Of a stretch of DNA of 64,000 bases, positions 19,204 to 26,222 are shown one piece after another (positions within the stretch are counted from its first letter, which is position 1; the number at the start of each line of letters is the position of its first letter). Location of the stretch: contig NC_014643.1 of the NCBI RefSeq assembly GCF_000164695.2, positions 372,001-436,000 of the forward strand, written 5' to 3'. Position numbers and translations under genes: made by a program. The notes below the pieces were generated by a model. That model was not told the origin of the DNA, ran no database searches, and was given only the letters and a program-made list of their open reading frames with translations. The stretch comes from Rothia dentocariosa ATCC 17931 (GTDB lineage: Bacteria > Actinomycetota > Actinomycetes > Actinomycetales > Micrococcaceae).

Positions 19204-19764
19204 AGTAGAAATATTATGGGTTTCTATACTGATGAGTGGGATGACGTCTTTTTCCCGGTTGTTTATGTGCGGGAGGATGGTGTTTTAGAGCGACAATTAG
19301 AGCTGTTGCGGCAGGCTGGGTGGAAGATTATTGAGCTTTCCTGTGAAAAGTTATTGGAGTCTTCGGGGTCTGCGGAAGCTTCTGTGATGGTTTTTGAGGC
19401 TATTGAGTTTCCTGAGGAGATTCCTGATATGCCAGATGATTGGATTCATGAGTATCTTGAGGATTTGCATTGGCTGGATTTGAGTCAGGGGTTCTTTTTT
19501 GCTCTGAAGAATTATGATGCACTATTCCAGAGCCCTCATGATCCTCATTATTATATGGCGAAGTGGGCTGCACAGCTGTTGCAGACTGTGGATACTGAGT
19601 TGAGGTACCGGTATTCGGAGGATGAGGATGGGGAGTATGATCCTGCGAATATTCTTTATGGTATGGAGGTGTCTCAAGAGCATCTTGATCAGGTGTTGGA
19701 GTTTTTTTGAGGGTCGGGCGATCGTGATTCCTGATTTCGATGAAAATGACCCTGGGGCTGAGTA
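19204..19764 (+). repeat. Direct duplication, copy 1 (~560 bp)
   Basis: Sequence from AGTAGAAATATTATGG at 19204 to about 19764 is almost identical to 19889-20448. The copies differ by one extra T in a homopolymer and a few substitutions. They diverge abruptly in the last ~80 bases of the genes. Confidence 0.9.
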
Positions 19765-19846
19765 TCCAGTGTATGTTAGAAATAAGGAAGATACTATTAG
19801 GAGTTGGCGAGGGATGACGGTTGACCCAGAGGATACTGAGGGTTAG
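19216..19846 (+). pseudogene. Barstar-like immunity gene, sub-family C (copy C1), frameshifted
   Basis: From the ATG at 19216 (Shine-Dalgarno AAGGAG) the frame codes for 164 residues and stops at 19710, in a run of seven T residues. The twin gene at 19901 has six T residues there and reads through. In C1 the rest of the protein (GRAIVIPDFDENDPGAEYP and a divergent tail) continues in another frame to 19846. The product resembles barstar (WKIIELSC strand, then DLHWLDLSQGFFFALKNYDALF). The frameshift removes only the last quarter, so the barstar-like core would still be made. It may be true decay, a phase-variable tract or a sequencing error. Confidence 0.72.
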
Positions 19847-19888
19847 AAGTCGTCCGCGCGCACGGAGAAATCTTCACGCCCATTGAGA

Positions 19889-20448
19889 AGTAGAAATATT
19901 ATGGTTTTTTATACTGATGAGTGGGATGACGTCTTTTTCCCGGTTATTTATGTTCGGGAGGATGGTGTTTTAGAGCGACAATTAGAGCTGTTGCGGCAGG
20001 CTGGGTGGAAGATTATTGAGCTTTCCTGTGAAAAGTTATTGGAGTCTTCGGGGTCTGCGGAAGCTTCTGTGATGGTTTTTGAGGCTATTGAGTTTCCTGA
20101 GGAGATTCCTGATATGCCAGATGATTGGATTCATGAGTATCTTGAGGATTTGCATTGGCTGGATTTGAGTCAGGGGTTCTTTTTTGCTCTGAAGAATTAT
20201 GATGCACTATTCCAGAGCCCTCATGATCCTCATTATTATATGGCGAAGTGGGCTGCACAGCTGTTGCAGACTGTGGATACTGAGTTGAGGTACCGGTATT
20301 CGGAGGATGAGGATGGGGAGTATGATCCTGCGAATATTCTTTATGGTATGGAGGTGTCTCAAGAGCATCTTGATCAGGTGTTGGAGTTTTTTGAGGGTCG
20401 GGCGATCGTGATTCCTGATTTCGATGAAAATGACCCTGGGGCGGAGCA
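19889..20448 (+). repeat. Direct duplication, copy 2 (~560 bp)
   Basis: Second copy of the block at 19204-19764, offset by 685 bases before and 684 bases after the T-tract difference. The ~45 bases separating copy 1 from copy 2 are GC-rich and unlike either side. Confidence 0.9.
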
Positions 20449-20509
20449 TCCTTTGTATGTGAAGAATAAGGATGAGGTTTTGGAGAACTGGAAATATGAG
20501 AGTAAGTAA
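19901..20509 (+). CDS. Barstar-like immunity protein, sub-family C (copy C2)
   Basis: The intact twin of the frameshifted gene before it has 202 residues from the ATG at 19901. A TTG 18 bases upstream is in frame but less likely, because the conserved block and the other C members start at ATG followed by FYTDEWDD. The protein has the barstar-like order of strand (GWKIIELSCEKLL), helix and LHWLDLSQGFFFALKNYDALF, then a C-terminal part with ANILYGMEVSQEHLDQVLEFF and an acidic end. It is probably a cytosolic antidote for a relative of the Rhs RNase tip. No cognate toxin is adjacent. Confidence 0.75.
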   Translation: MVFYTDEWDDVFFPVIYVREDGVLERQLELLRQAGWKIIELSCEKLLESSGSAEASVMVFEAIEFPEEIPDMPDDWIHEYLEDLHWLDLSQGFFFALKNYDALFQSPHDPHYYMAKWAAQLLQTVDTELRYRYSEDEDGEYDPANILYGMEVSQEHLDQVLEFFEGRAIVIPDFDENDPGAEHPLYVKNKDEVLENWKYESK

Positions 20510-20684
20510 TACCAGGGGTTCTCATTTTTGGCTCTTTAACCGGATTTTACAATATTTATTCACGTGGAGTTCTCTTCAGGTAAATTAGTGGAGATAGTCT
20601 CATATAAAAACTATTGGTTCCTGCGGTTTTGCTTTGTTGCAGGGGCCAGTGTTTTTGTGTTTTAAATTTATTAGTCGTGTTTAA
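20510..20684. other. AT-rich spacer before orphan toxin tip 1
   Basis: About 175 bases between gene C2 and the orphan toxin tip. Stop codons close all frames leading into the tip, and no rhs core sequence precedes it. I see no gene here. Confidence 0.5.
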
Positions 20685-20936
20685 GGGTTGAGCAGTTCTA
20701 AAGTTTTCGAGAATAGGCCTATGGGCAGTAAAGATGGTAGCATACTCCCAACAAAAGATAAGGATGGTAATCTTATTACATATACTGAATATGATGCAAA
20801 ACCGCCAGAGTATATCATCAAAGAAAATGGTAAACCAAGACTTAATCGGGGAACACATCGTATCGTAGTAGGAAGCAATGGAAGTATTTACTATTCGCCA
20901 GATCACTATTTAACTTTTGTCCGCCTTGTTGATTAA
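20685..20936 (+). pseudogene. Orphan Rhs toxin tip 1 (RNase Sa/barnase-like C-terminus)
   Basis: The frame from about 20685 codes for some 83 residues with no rhs core before it; a stop codon lies at 20682-20684 and only a TTG at 20688 could start it. It aligns with the last ~70 residues of the full-length Rhs protein: SILPTKDKDGNLITYTEYD, NRGTHRIVVGSNGSIYY and SPDHYLTFVRL. Unlike the full-length tip it keeps the residues matching RNase Sa Glu54 (in YTEYD), Arg65 (NRG), Arg69 and His85. It is followed after 18 bases by an immunity gene of sub-family B. This is the layout of displaced Rhs tips, silent cassettes that can be recombined onto the rhs gene. Confidence 0.72.
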
Positions 20937-20954
20937 TTTGGAAAGGAAACGAAT

Positions 20955-21629
20955 ATGCCTTATGAGGCTTTATATTCTAAACCGTTTAATATCCCTGTTT
21001 TTATACGAGATAATAATTATTGGGAAAACTATATGCTTCCTTCTCTGCGTCAGGAGGGGTGGCATGTTGTTATAGTTGATTGCGCAGGGGTTGTGGATGC
21101 CTATGATTTTGCTATTCGTTTTATGAATGCTATCAGTTTTGATTGGAGTTCATTCCCGCATAAATTTGATTTGAAATGGGCTGAAGAATATGCAGAGGAT
21201 ATCGATTGGCTTGATATGCGTCAAGGATTGTTTGTCTACTATAAAAACTTTGAAGATGTTCTATCTATGGCTGACGGTTTAAACATGGAGGGTTATGTTA
21301 GGTATAGTGTGGATATCCTTTACATTATGAATGCTTATTACCCACGGCGTCCTATGTGGCGTGATGACGAATACGAGGTTCTTTTTGGGTATGGGCTTGA
21401 GGTGTCGAAAGATTCCCTTCCTCGCGTTGAGGAGTATTTTGGAGGTCACGAAATAATCTGTGCTGGTCCTGATACTGAATACCCTTGGTCTCAACAGGAA
21501 GAGCGGAAGAAGAAATACTTCCCTAATGGTTTTCCCGATCCTCGGTATGATGAGAATGGTACGGAGTGGATTAATGATCCTGATGAGTACCCCGAGAGCA
21601 CATCCTACACTGGCAGTAAGGACTCATAG
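20955..21629 (+). CDS. Barstar-like immunity protein, sub-family B (copy B1)
   Basis: The 224-residue protein starts 18 bases after orphan tip 1, with GGAAAGGAAAC as ribosome-binding site, and is therefore its probable cognate antidote. The barstar-like part is clear: GWHVVIVDCAGVVDAYDFAI, then IDWLDMRQGLFVYYKNFEDV. The C-terminal half keeps GYGLEVSKDSLPRVEEYF and YPWSQQEERKKKYFPNGFPD, a shorter version of the sub-family A end. Codons are AT-rich and unlike the host genes. The protein is cytosolic with no signal peptide. Confidence 0.76.
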   Translation: MPYEALYSKPFNIPVFIRDNNYWENYMLPSLRQEGWHVVIVDCAGVVDAYDFAIRFMNAISFDWSSFPHKFDLKWAEEYAEDIDWLDMRQGLFVYYKNFEDVLSMADGLNMEGYVRYSVDILYIMNAYYPRRPMWRDDEYEVLFGYGLEVSKDSLPRVEEYFGGHEIICAGPDTEYPWSQQEERKKKYFPNGFPDPRYDENGTEWINDPDEYPESTSYTGSKDS

Positions 21630-21734
21630 TATCAAGGCATCTGGTGGTTAGCTAGATGACGTATATGGGTTACACCTCAGGTCGTGCTCTATATCTTTAT
21701 TTGCCTCGTGAGTTAATTTTGGGAAAGAAACAGT

Positions 21735-22434
21735 ATGCCATATCAACATAATCTTTCAAAACCCTTCATCGCCCCGATCTTCATTGAGGAAGATGGGTAT
21801 TGGCAGAATTGTATGAAGCCCTATCTTGAGCGTGAAGGGTGGTATATCGCAGAGGTTGATTGTGCTGGGGTGGTAGATGCCCGGGACTTTGGGCGTCGTC
21901 TTTTAACAGCCCTGGATTTCGACTGGGACTCTTTCTTGCATGAGTTCGATACAGAGTGGGCTTATGAATACGCTACTGCAGTCGATTGGCTTGATCTGCG
22001 TCAGGGGTTGTTTGTGTACTATAAAAAACTTTGAGGACGTTCTGTCGATGGCGGACCGTTTAGGGAACGATAGTTACGCTATTTATGCCGTGCATATGGT
22101 TGATTATATGCGTCTGGTCTATCCTATGCGTCCTAGCCCACGTCCTCGGTCTGGGGATGATTATGAGGTGACTTTAGGGTACGGGTTCGGGGTGAGTCGG
22201 GCTTCTTTGCCGCGTGTGGAGCAGTTCTTTGCAGGAAATAATGAGATTCTGATTGCTGGCCCGGAGGTGGTGGAGTATCCGTGGACTTGGCATGAGGAGC
22301 GGAAGAAAAAATATTTTCCTCAGGGGTTCCCGGCTCCTCGGTGTGATGAGAGGGGGGAGTGGATTTTTGATCCTGAAAGGTATCCGGAGAGTCCCGCGTT
22401 TACGGGTGATGCAGGATATCCTGTGGATGAATAG
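21735..22434 (+). pseudogene. Barstar-like immunity gene, sub-family B (copy B2), frameshifted
   Basis: From ATG 21735 (GGGAAAGAAAC upstream) the frame encodes 99 residues and stops at 22034, just after DLRQGLFVYYKK. The downstream part (NFEDVLSMADRLG ... YPWTWHEERKKKYFPQGFPAP) continues in another frame to 22434. The cause is a run of six A residues near 22023, where the paralogue B1 has five. Without the shift it would be a ~233-residue B protein starting YQHNLSKPFIAPIFIEEDGY. The break lies inside the barstar-like domain, so the short product is unlikely to work. It could be decay, a slippage switch or a sequence error. Confidence 0.74.
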
Positions 22435-22439
22435 TCGTC

Positions 22440-22748
22440 TTGAGGTTCAGCCTGTATCCGCATAATTCAACCGGTACTGGGTTCGAGAATCAATCTATAG
22501 ATCAGGCATGGGTGCAGGCTTATGAGTTCGATATGGTCAAGGCCGTTCAAACTTTTACAGATTGGTCGCTTGAGAATTTTATGCTGACCCTGACTGCGAG
22601 TAAAGAACCTAGCCTGCAGCAGTACCGGTTTAGTTCTTATGCTGAGTCGCGGTTGTTATCGGCTGCGTTGTGTTCGGTGATGGATTCGGTGGATAAGGCT
22701 GGTATAACCGAGATCGTGCGCTCGAGTATAACCTATTTGGCGGATTAA
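22440..22748 (+). CDS. Unrecognised small ORF within the immunity array
   Basis: The open frame from TTG 22440 gives up to 102 residues; an ATG at 22532 would give about 71. It starts 5 bases after the frameshifted B2 gene, in the manner of a coupled gene. The sequence (for example AYEFDMVKAVQTFTDWSLEN and YAESRLLSAALCSVMDSVDK) looks helical and does not resemble the barstar-like or toxin-tip sequences nearby. I do not recognise it. It may be a small immunity protein of another type or a remnant of a larger gene. Confidence 0.4.
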   Translation: MRFSLYPHNSTGTGFENQSIDQAWVQAYEFDMVKAVQTFTDWSLENFMLTLTASKEPSLQQYRFSSYAESRLLSAALCSVMDSVDKAGITEIVRSSITYLAD

Positions 22749-22948
22749 TAGTCAGAATAATGAAGTCAACTAGCTTGCCGAATAGAGTTTCTGTGTACCC
22801 TAGATGGCCCGAGGCTTATAGAAATGGGATAAACATGATAGTATTTGAGGTTGAAATTTTGGAATGTTGCTTAAGGGTTTATTCATAAGGGACTTAGGTA
22901 GGTTCTTTATGAATCCCCCTGTGTGGGATTTCTTAAGGAAATAACTAT
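22749..22948. other. AT-rich spacer before the second A-type pair
   Basis: About 200 bases with no supported gene. It contains ATTCATAA near 22882 and TTATGAAT near 22907, an 8-base inverted repeat, and ends with the ribosome-binding site AAGGAA of the next gene. A promoter for the A3-A4 pair may lie here but none is clear. Confidence 0.4.
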
Positions 22949-23710
22949 ATGGTTTATGAAAAAGAATATAAGGATGAGTTCGTTGTTCCGGTGTTCACTC
23001 GGGAGAGTGGGTATTGGGAGAAAGTGATGAAGCCTCGTTTGCAGCAGCAGGGTTGGTATATCGCTGAAGTAGACTGTGCGAATGTAGAGGATATTGAGGA
23101 TTGCGGCACAAGGCTTCTACGTGAACTCAACTTTAAGGTTCCTGAGCATGGATATATTAATGCCATGGCGGTCAAAGGAAATCTTAGGGATATCTATGGC
23201 ATTAATATGCGCAAAGGCCTCTTTGTTTTTTATAAGAATTTTGAAGATATCTTCTCTACCCATCCTGATCTATATAATGGCTATGGAGCCGAGTTTATGC
23301 TCCAACTGATTGAAGATATTGTTTATTATTATTCAACCTTACGTGGATATATCTATGAAGAGTTTCCTGTGGTGGTAGGGTATGGTGTTGGTCTTCCCAT
23401 CTCGTATATTCCGCAGCTTGAGGAGCTGATGGGTGCTGAGAACGTGATGGTTGCTGGTAAGGGTACGCGGTATCCATGGTCTGATTTCGAAGAAGAACAG
23501 CGAAGGAACTTCCCGAACGGCGCCCCGGACCCTCTATACGATAAGACAGGTCAGCTCTTTGGTGGGGTTATAAACCATGATCCGCAGGCTACGGGTATCT
23601 ATGTTGCTGATCCTCGGTATTATCCTGAATCACCATTTTATGACCCGGAGCTTGCTTCCAAGGTACACCTGGTGCATAGTGAATTTACTGAGCCAGATCC
23701 CTCTATATAA
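22949..23710 (+). CDS. Barstar-like immunity protein, sub-family A (copy A3)
   Basis: This 253-residue protein is nearly identical to copy A1 over its first ~110 residues (GWYIAEVDCANVEDIEDCG, then GLFVFYKNFEDIFSTHPDL) and again at its end (SEFTEPDPSI), but differs in the middle and late part (PISYIPQLEELMGAENVMVA, GGVINHDPQATG). It pairs with the next gene through the same 5-base gap and junction sequence seen between A1 and A2, so the A-pair was duplicated as a unit. No toxin tip stands directly before it, so the antidote is an orphan. A good ribosome-binding site (AAGGAA) precedes it. Confidence 0.76.
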   Translation: MVYEKEYKDEFVVPVFTRESGYWEKVMKPRLQQQGWYIAEVDCANVEDIEDCGTRLLRELNFKVPEHGYINAMAVKGNLRDIYGINMRKGLFVFYKNFEDIFSTHPDLYNGYGAEFMLQLIEDIVYYYSTLRGYIYEEFPVVVGYGVGLPISYIPQLEELMGAENVMVAGKGTRYPWSDFEEEQRRNFPNGAPDPLYDKTGQLFGGVINHDPQATGIYVADPRYYPESPFYDPELASKVHLVHSEFTEPDPSI

Positions 23711-23715
23711 ACGCT

Positions 23716-24465
23716 ATGGGGTATAAATACGACTACAAGGATGAGTTCATTGTTCCGGTGTTCACTCAGGAGAGCGGGTACTGGGAGAAAATCATGAAGC
23801 CTCGTTTACAGCAGCAGAGGTGGTATATCGCTGAAGTAGACTGTGTTGGTGTGGAAGATATAGTAGATTTTGGCAGGAGGCTTCTACGGGCACTTAATTT
23901 TAGCGTTGGTGATAACGAATATATCAGTCCGATATGGTATGAAAATCTTGTCGGGGAAATATCTGGAGTATCTATGCGGCAAGGTTTTTTTATCTACTAT
24001 AAAAACTTTGGAGACTTTTTATCTATGCATCATGATGCAGATCCAGAGTCTTCAGCAATATATGCGATCAAGCTTCTTGAAAATATGAGCTATCACTACT
24101 CCGATCTTCGTGGGTATATTTACGAGCAGTATCCTGTGGTGGTGGGGTATGGCGTTGGTCTTCCCACCTCGTATATTCCACAGTTTGAGGAGCTGATGGG
24201 TGCGGAAAATGTGATGATTGCCGGTGAGGGTGTGCGATACCCCTGGTCCGATTTTGAGGAAGAACAGCGCAGAAACTTCCCGAATGGTGCCCCGGACCCT
24301 CTGTACGATAAGTATGGGGAGCTTTTTGGTGTTACTACCCATAGTTCGCAGACTACGGGTATCTATGTTGATGATCCTCGATATTATCCTGAATCACCAT
24401 TGTATGACCCTGTTCTTGCCTCGAAAGTGCACCTGGTGCATAGCGAGTTTGACGATCCCGAATAA
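23716..24465 (+). CDS. Barstar-like immunity protein, sub-family A (copy A4)
   Basis: The 249-residue fourth A member follows A3 after 5 bases. Its central barstar-like segment is distinct (ISGVSMRQGFFIYYKNFGDFL), whereas its C-terminal ~110 residues nearly match A1, including DKYGELFGVTTHSSQTTGIY, which is absent from A3. A1 thus combines an A3-like front with an A4-like back. The gene lacks a clear Shine-Dalgarno and is probably translated by coupling with A3. It ends 22 bases before a hairpin terminator. Confidence 0.76.
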   Translation: MGYKYDYKDEFIVPVFTQESGYWEKIMKPRLQQQRWYIAEVDCVGVEDIVDFGRRLLRALNFSVGDNEYISPIWYENLVGEISGVSMRQGFFIYYKNFGDFLSMHHDADPESSAIYAIKLLENMSYHYSDLRGYIYEQYPVVVGYGVGLPTSYIPQFEELMGAENVMIAGEGVRYPWSDFEEEQRRNFPNGAPDPLYDKYGELFGVTTHSSQTTGIYVDDPRYYPESPLYDPVLASKVHLVHSEFDDPE

Positions 24466-24487
24466 TCGATCATGTTCCTTCTTGAGT

Positions 24488-24531
24488 TTAGTTGTCCGTA
24501 GCTTATAGCGAAGTTACGGACAACTAATTTT
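24488..24531 (+). terminator. Terminator after the A3-A4 pair
   Basis: TTAGTTGTCCGTA (24488-24500) is exactly complementary to TACGGACAACTAA (24515-24527), a 13-bp stem followed by TTTTC. It separates the A3-A4 transcript from orphan tip 2. Confidence 0.75.
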
Positions 24532-24559
24532 CTATATCTTTATGCCTGTCAACAAATAA

Positions 24560-24793
24560 GAAAGTTACGGAGGCTGTTCTGCCGCAACTGCTGTTGAGGG
24601 GAATCCTATTACGTATACGGAAATGGATTTCATGGCGCCTCAACCGAAGATTGGTGAAAACGGTAGAGTTGAGTTGAAGCCTAACGGGAAGCCTGAGACG
24701 ACTCGTGGTGATGACCGGTTGATAGTGGGTAGTAATGGCAGTATCTATTACAGCCCGGATCATTATCACACGTTTATCCTATTAGCAGAGTAA
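24560..24793 (+). pseudogene. Orphan Rhs toxin tip 2 (RNase Sa/barnase-like C-terminus)
   Basis: The frame is open from 24560 to the stop at 24793, about 77 residues, with no good start codon and no rhs core upstream. It matches the end of the Rhs toxin: NPITYTEMDFMAPQPK, TTRGDDRLIVGSNGSIYY and SPDHYHTF. The residues matching RNase Sa Glu54 (YTEMD), Arg65 (TRG), Arg69 (DRL) and His85 (DHY) are all present. The segment equivalent to the ILPT strand of other tips is missing, so this copy is shorter at the front than tip 1. A B-type immunity gene follows after 14 bases. Confidence 0.7.
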
Positions 24794-24807
24794 GGGAGAA
24801 AATAACC

Positions 24808-25458
24808 ATGGCTTACAAGCAGGTACGGTCTGCTGAGGGATTCATTGCCCCTTTGTTTATCCGTGAAGATGGGTACTGGGAGAACCATATGCTGCCTTAT
24901 CTGGAAGCGGAGGGGTGGAAGGTTATTGTTGTTGACTGTGCCGGGGTAGAAACCACACTAGATTTTGCGTACCGTCTGGTTGCGAGTATTGAGAGTGTCT
25001 ATGCTATTCCGGATGATTTTAACCTGCGTTGGGCTTCGGAAGATGCCTGCCTGATTAACTGGTTTGATATGCGCCAGGGGCTGTTTGTGTTGTACAAGAA
25101 TTTTGATGATCTCTTCGTGATGGATGACGAGGACGTGAGCTTATGCGTAAATATTCTGGAAGAAATGGAAGTATATTACGCCACTCGCCAATTACACGGC
25201 AGCGGTCTGTATGAAGTTTTGGTTGGGTATGGGTTTGATATTTCACGGGAAAGCTTGCCGCGGGTGAAAGAGTTTTTCAACGATAGCATCGTGATTGCTG
25301 CTGACGGGGCCAAGTATCCTTGGTCACGGGTGGAAAGGTTTAAGAAACTGTTTTTCCCGAATGGTTTTCCGGATCCTCTTTATGAAGATGGAGATGACTG
25401 GATTAATGATCCTGATGAGTGCTCCGAGAGCACATCCTACACCGGCGGGAACAGCTAA
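24808..25458 (+). CDS. Barstar-like immunity protein, sub-family B (copy B3)
   Basis: This 216-residue protein starts 14 bases after orphan tip 2, with AAGGGAG as ribosome-binding site, and is probably its antidote. It has the B pattern: GWKVIVVDCAGVETTLDFAY, NWFDMRQGLFVLYKNFDDLF, then GYGFDISRESLPRVKEFF and an end with FPNGFPDPLYED. It is intact, unlike B2. Both orphan tips are followed by B-type genes, whereas the tip on the full-length rhs gene is followed by A-type genes. This supports pairing by sub-family. Confidence 0.76.
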   Translation: MAYKQVRSAEGFIAPLFIREDGYWENHMLPYLEAEGWKVIVVDCAGVETTLDFAYRLVASIESVYAIPDDFNLRWASEDACLINWFDMRQGLFVLYKNFDDLFVMDDEDVSLCVNILEEMEVYYATRQLHGSGLYEVLVGYGFDISRESLPRVKEFFNDSIVIAADGAKYPWSRVERFKKLFFPNGFPDPLYEDGDDWINDPDECSESTSYTGGNS

Positions 25459-25489
25459 CAACGCACTGATAGCCAAGGAGTAACCAATT

Positions 25490-26101
25490 ATGGGTTTCTA
25501 CAAAAACGAATCAGATGATACATTCTTCCCTGCTATCTACATCACCGAAGACAAGGTGCTAGAGCGCCAAACTCAAGCCCTGCGCGATCAAGGCTGGGCC
25601 GTCATCGAAATCCACTGCAAAAACATACTAGCTTCCCAGGACCCGCAAGCAGGAGCCCTCGAAATCATCCGAGCCGTCAACCTCCCGCACAAACTCCCCG
25701 ATGATAATTACATGACCTGGACCCAAGAAATCATCTCAGACCTCGACTGGCTCGATCTAAGCAAAGGAGTCTTCGTCATCCTCAAAGACTACGATGTACT
25801 CTTCACCCCCTGGAACAGTCCCGACCACTCTGAAGCAAAATGGATGGCACGACACCTACAAACCGTGGACGATAACCTGCGGTACCGGCATAGCCAATTT
25901 GCTTATGGTGATTATGACCCACCATATGTGCTTTATGGTATGGAGGTGTCTCAGGAAAAACTCGACACTGTGCTGGAATTCTTCGAAGGTCGAGCCACTA
26001 TTATCGAAGACTTCGATAAAGACAACCCAGGCGCAGAATACCCACCCCTGGTGGAGTATCGCCATAAAGTCGTTAGGAGCTGGCAGCACAAAAATAATTA
26101 G
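25490..26101 (+). CDS. Barstar-like immunity protein, sub-family C (copy C3)
   Basis: The last array gene encodes 203 residues, with AAGGAG before the ATG. It follows the C pattern: GWAVIEIHCKNIL, SDLDWLDLSKGVFVILKDYDVLF, then VLYGMEVSQEKLDTVLEFFEG. The first two thirds use C-ending, host-like codons, unlike the AT-rich C1 and C2. Around 25890-25960 the codons switch to the T-ending style, and a stretch near 25929-25952 (CTTTATGGTATGGAGG and on) equals C1/C2 at the DNA level. This looks like a gene-conversion patch. It has no adjacent toxin tip. Confidence 0.75.
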   Translation: MGFYKNESDDTFFPAIYITEDKVLERQTQALRDQGWAVIEIHCKNILASQDPQAGALEIIRAVNLPHKLPDDNYMTWTQEIISDLDWLDLSKGVFVILKDYDVLFTPWNSPDHSEAKWMARHLQTVDDNLRYRHSQFAYGDYDPPYVLYGMEVSQEKLDTVLEFFEGRATIIEDFDKDNPGAEYPPLVEYRHKVVRSWQHKNN

Positions 26102-26135
26102 CGCTATACGTTTCTATATCTTAACCATATATTTC

Positions 26136-26163
26136 GCACCTAGCTTGCAGGTGCCTCTTTTCT
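26136..26163 (+). terminator. Short terminator hairpin ending the immunity array
   Basis: GCACCT (26136-26141) pairs with AGGTGC (26149-26154), followed by CTCTTTTCT. The stem is short, so this is a modest call. Confidence 0.45.
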
Positions 26164-26222
26164 GTCCTCCCCTCGTACAATAGAATTTTGACTAAAAATC
26201 TACGCCCAGGAGTCAAGCCACC

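Noticed and set aside
19883..19900. TTG start for gene C2 at 19883
   Set aside because: The other C-type genes start at the ATG before FYxxE, which is 19901 here, with conserved upstream sequence.
10420..26222. Prophage or integrative element around the rhs island
   Set aside because: No integrase, transposase, phage structural gene or attachment repeat is seen; the island is bounded by ordinary intergenic regions.
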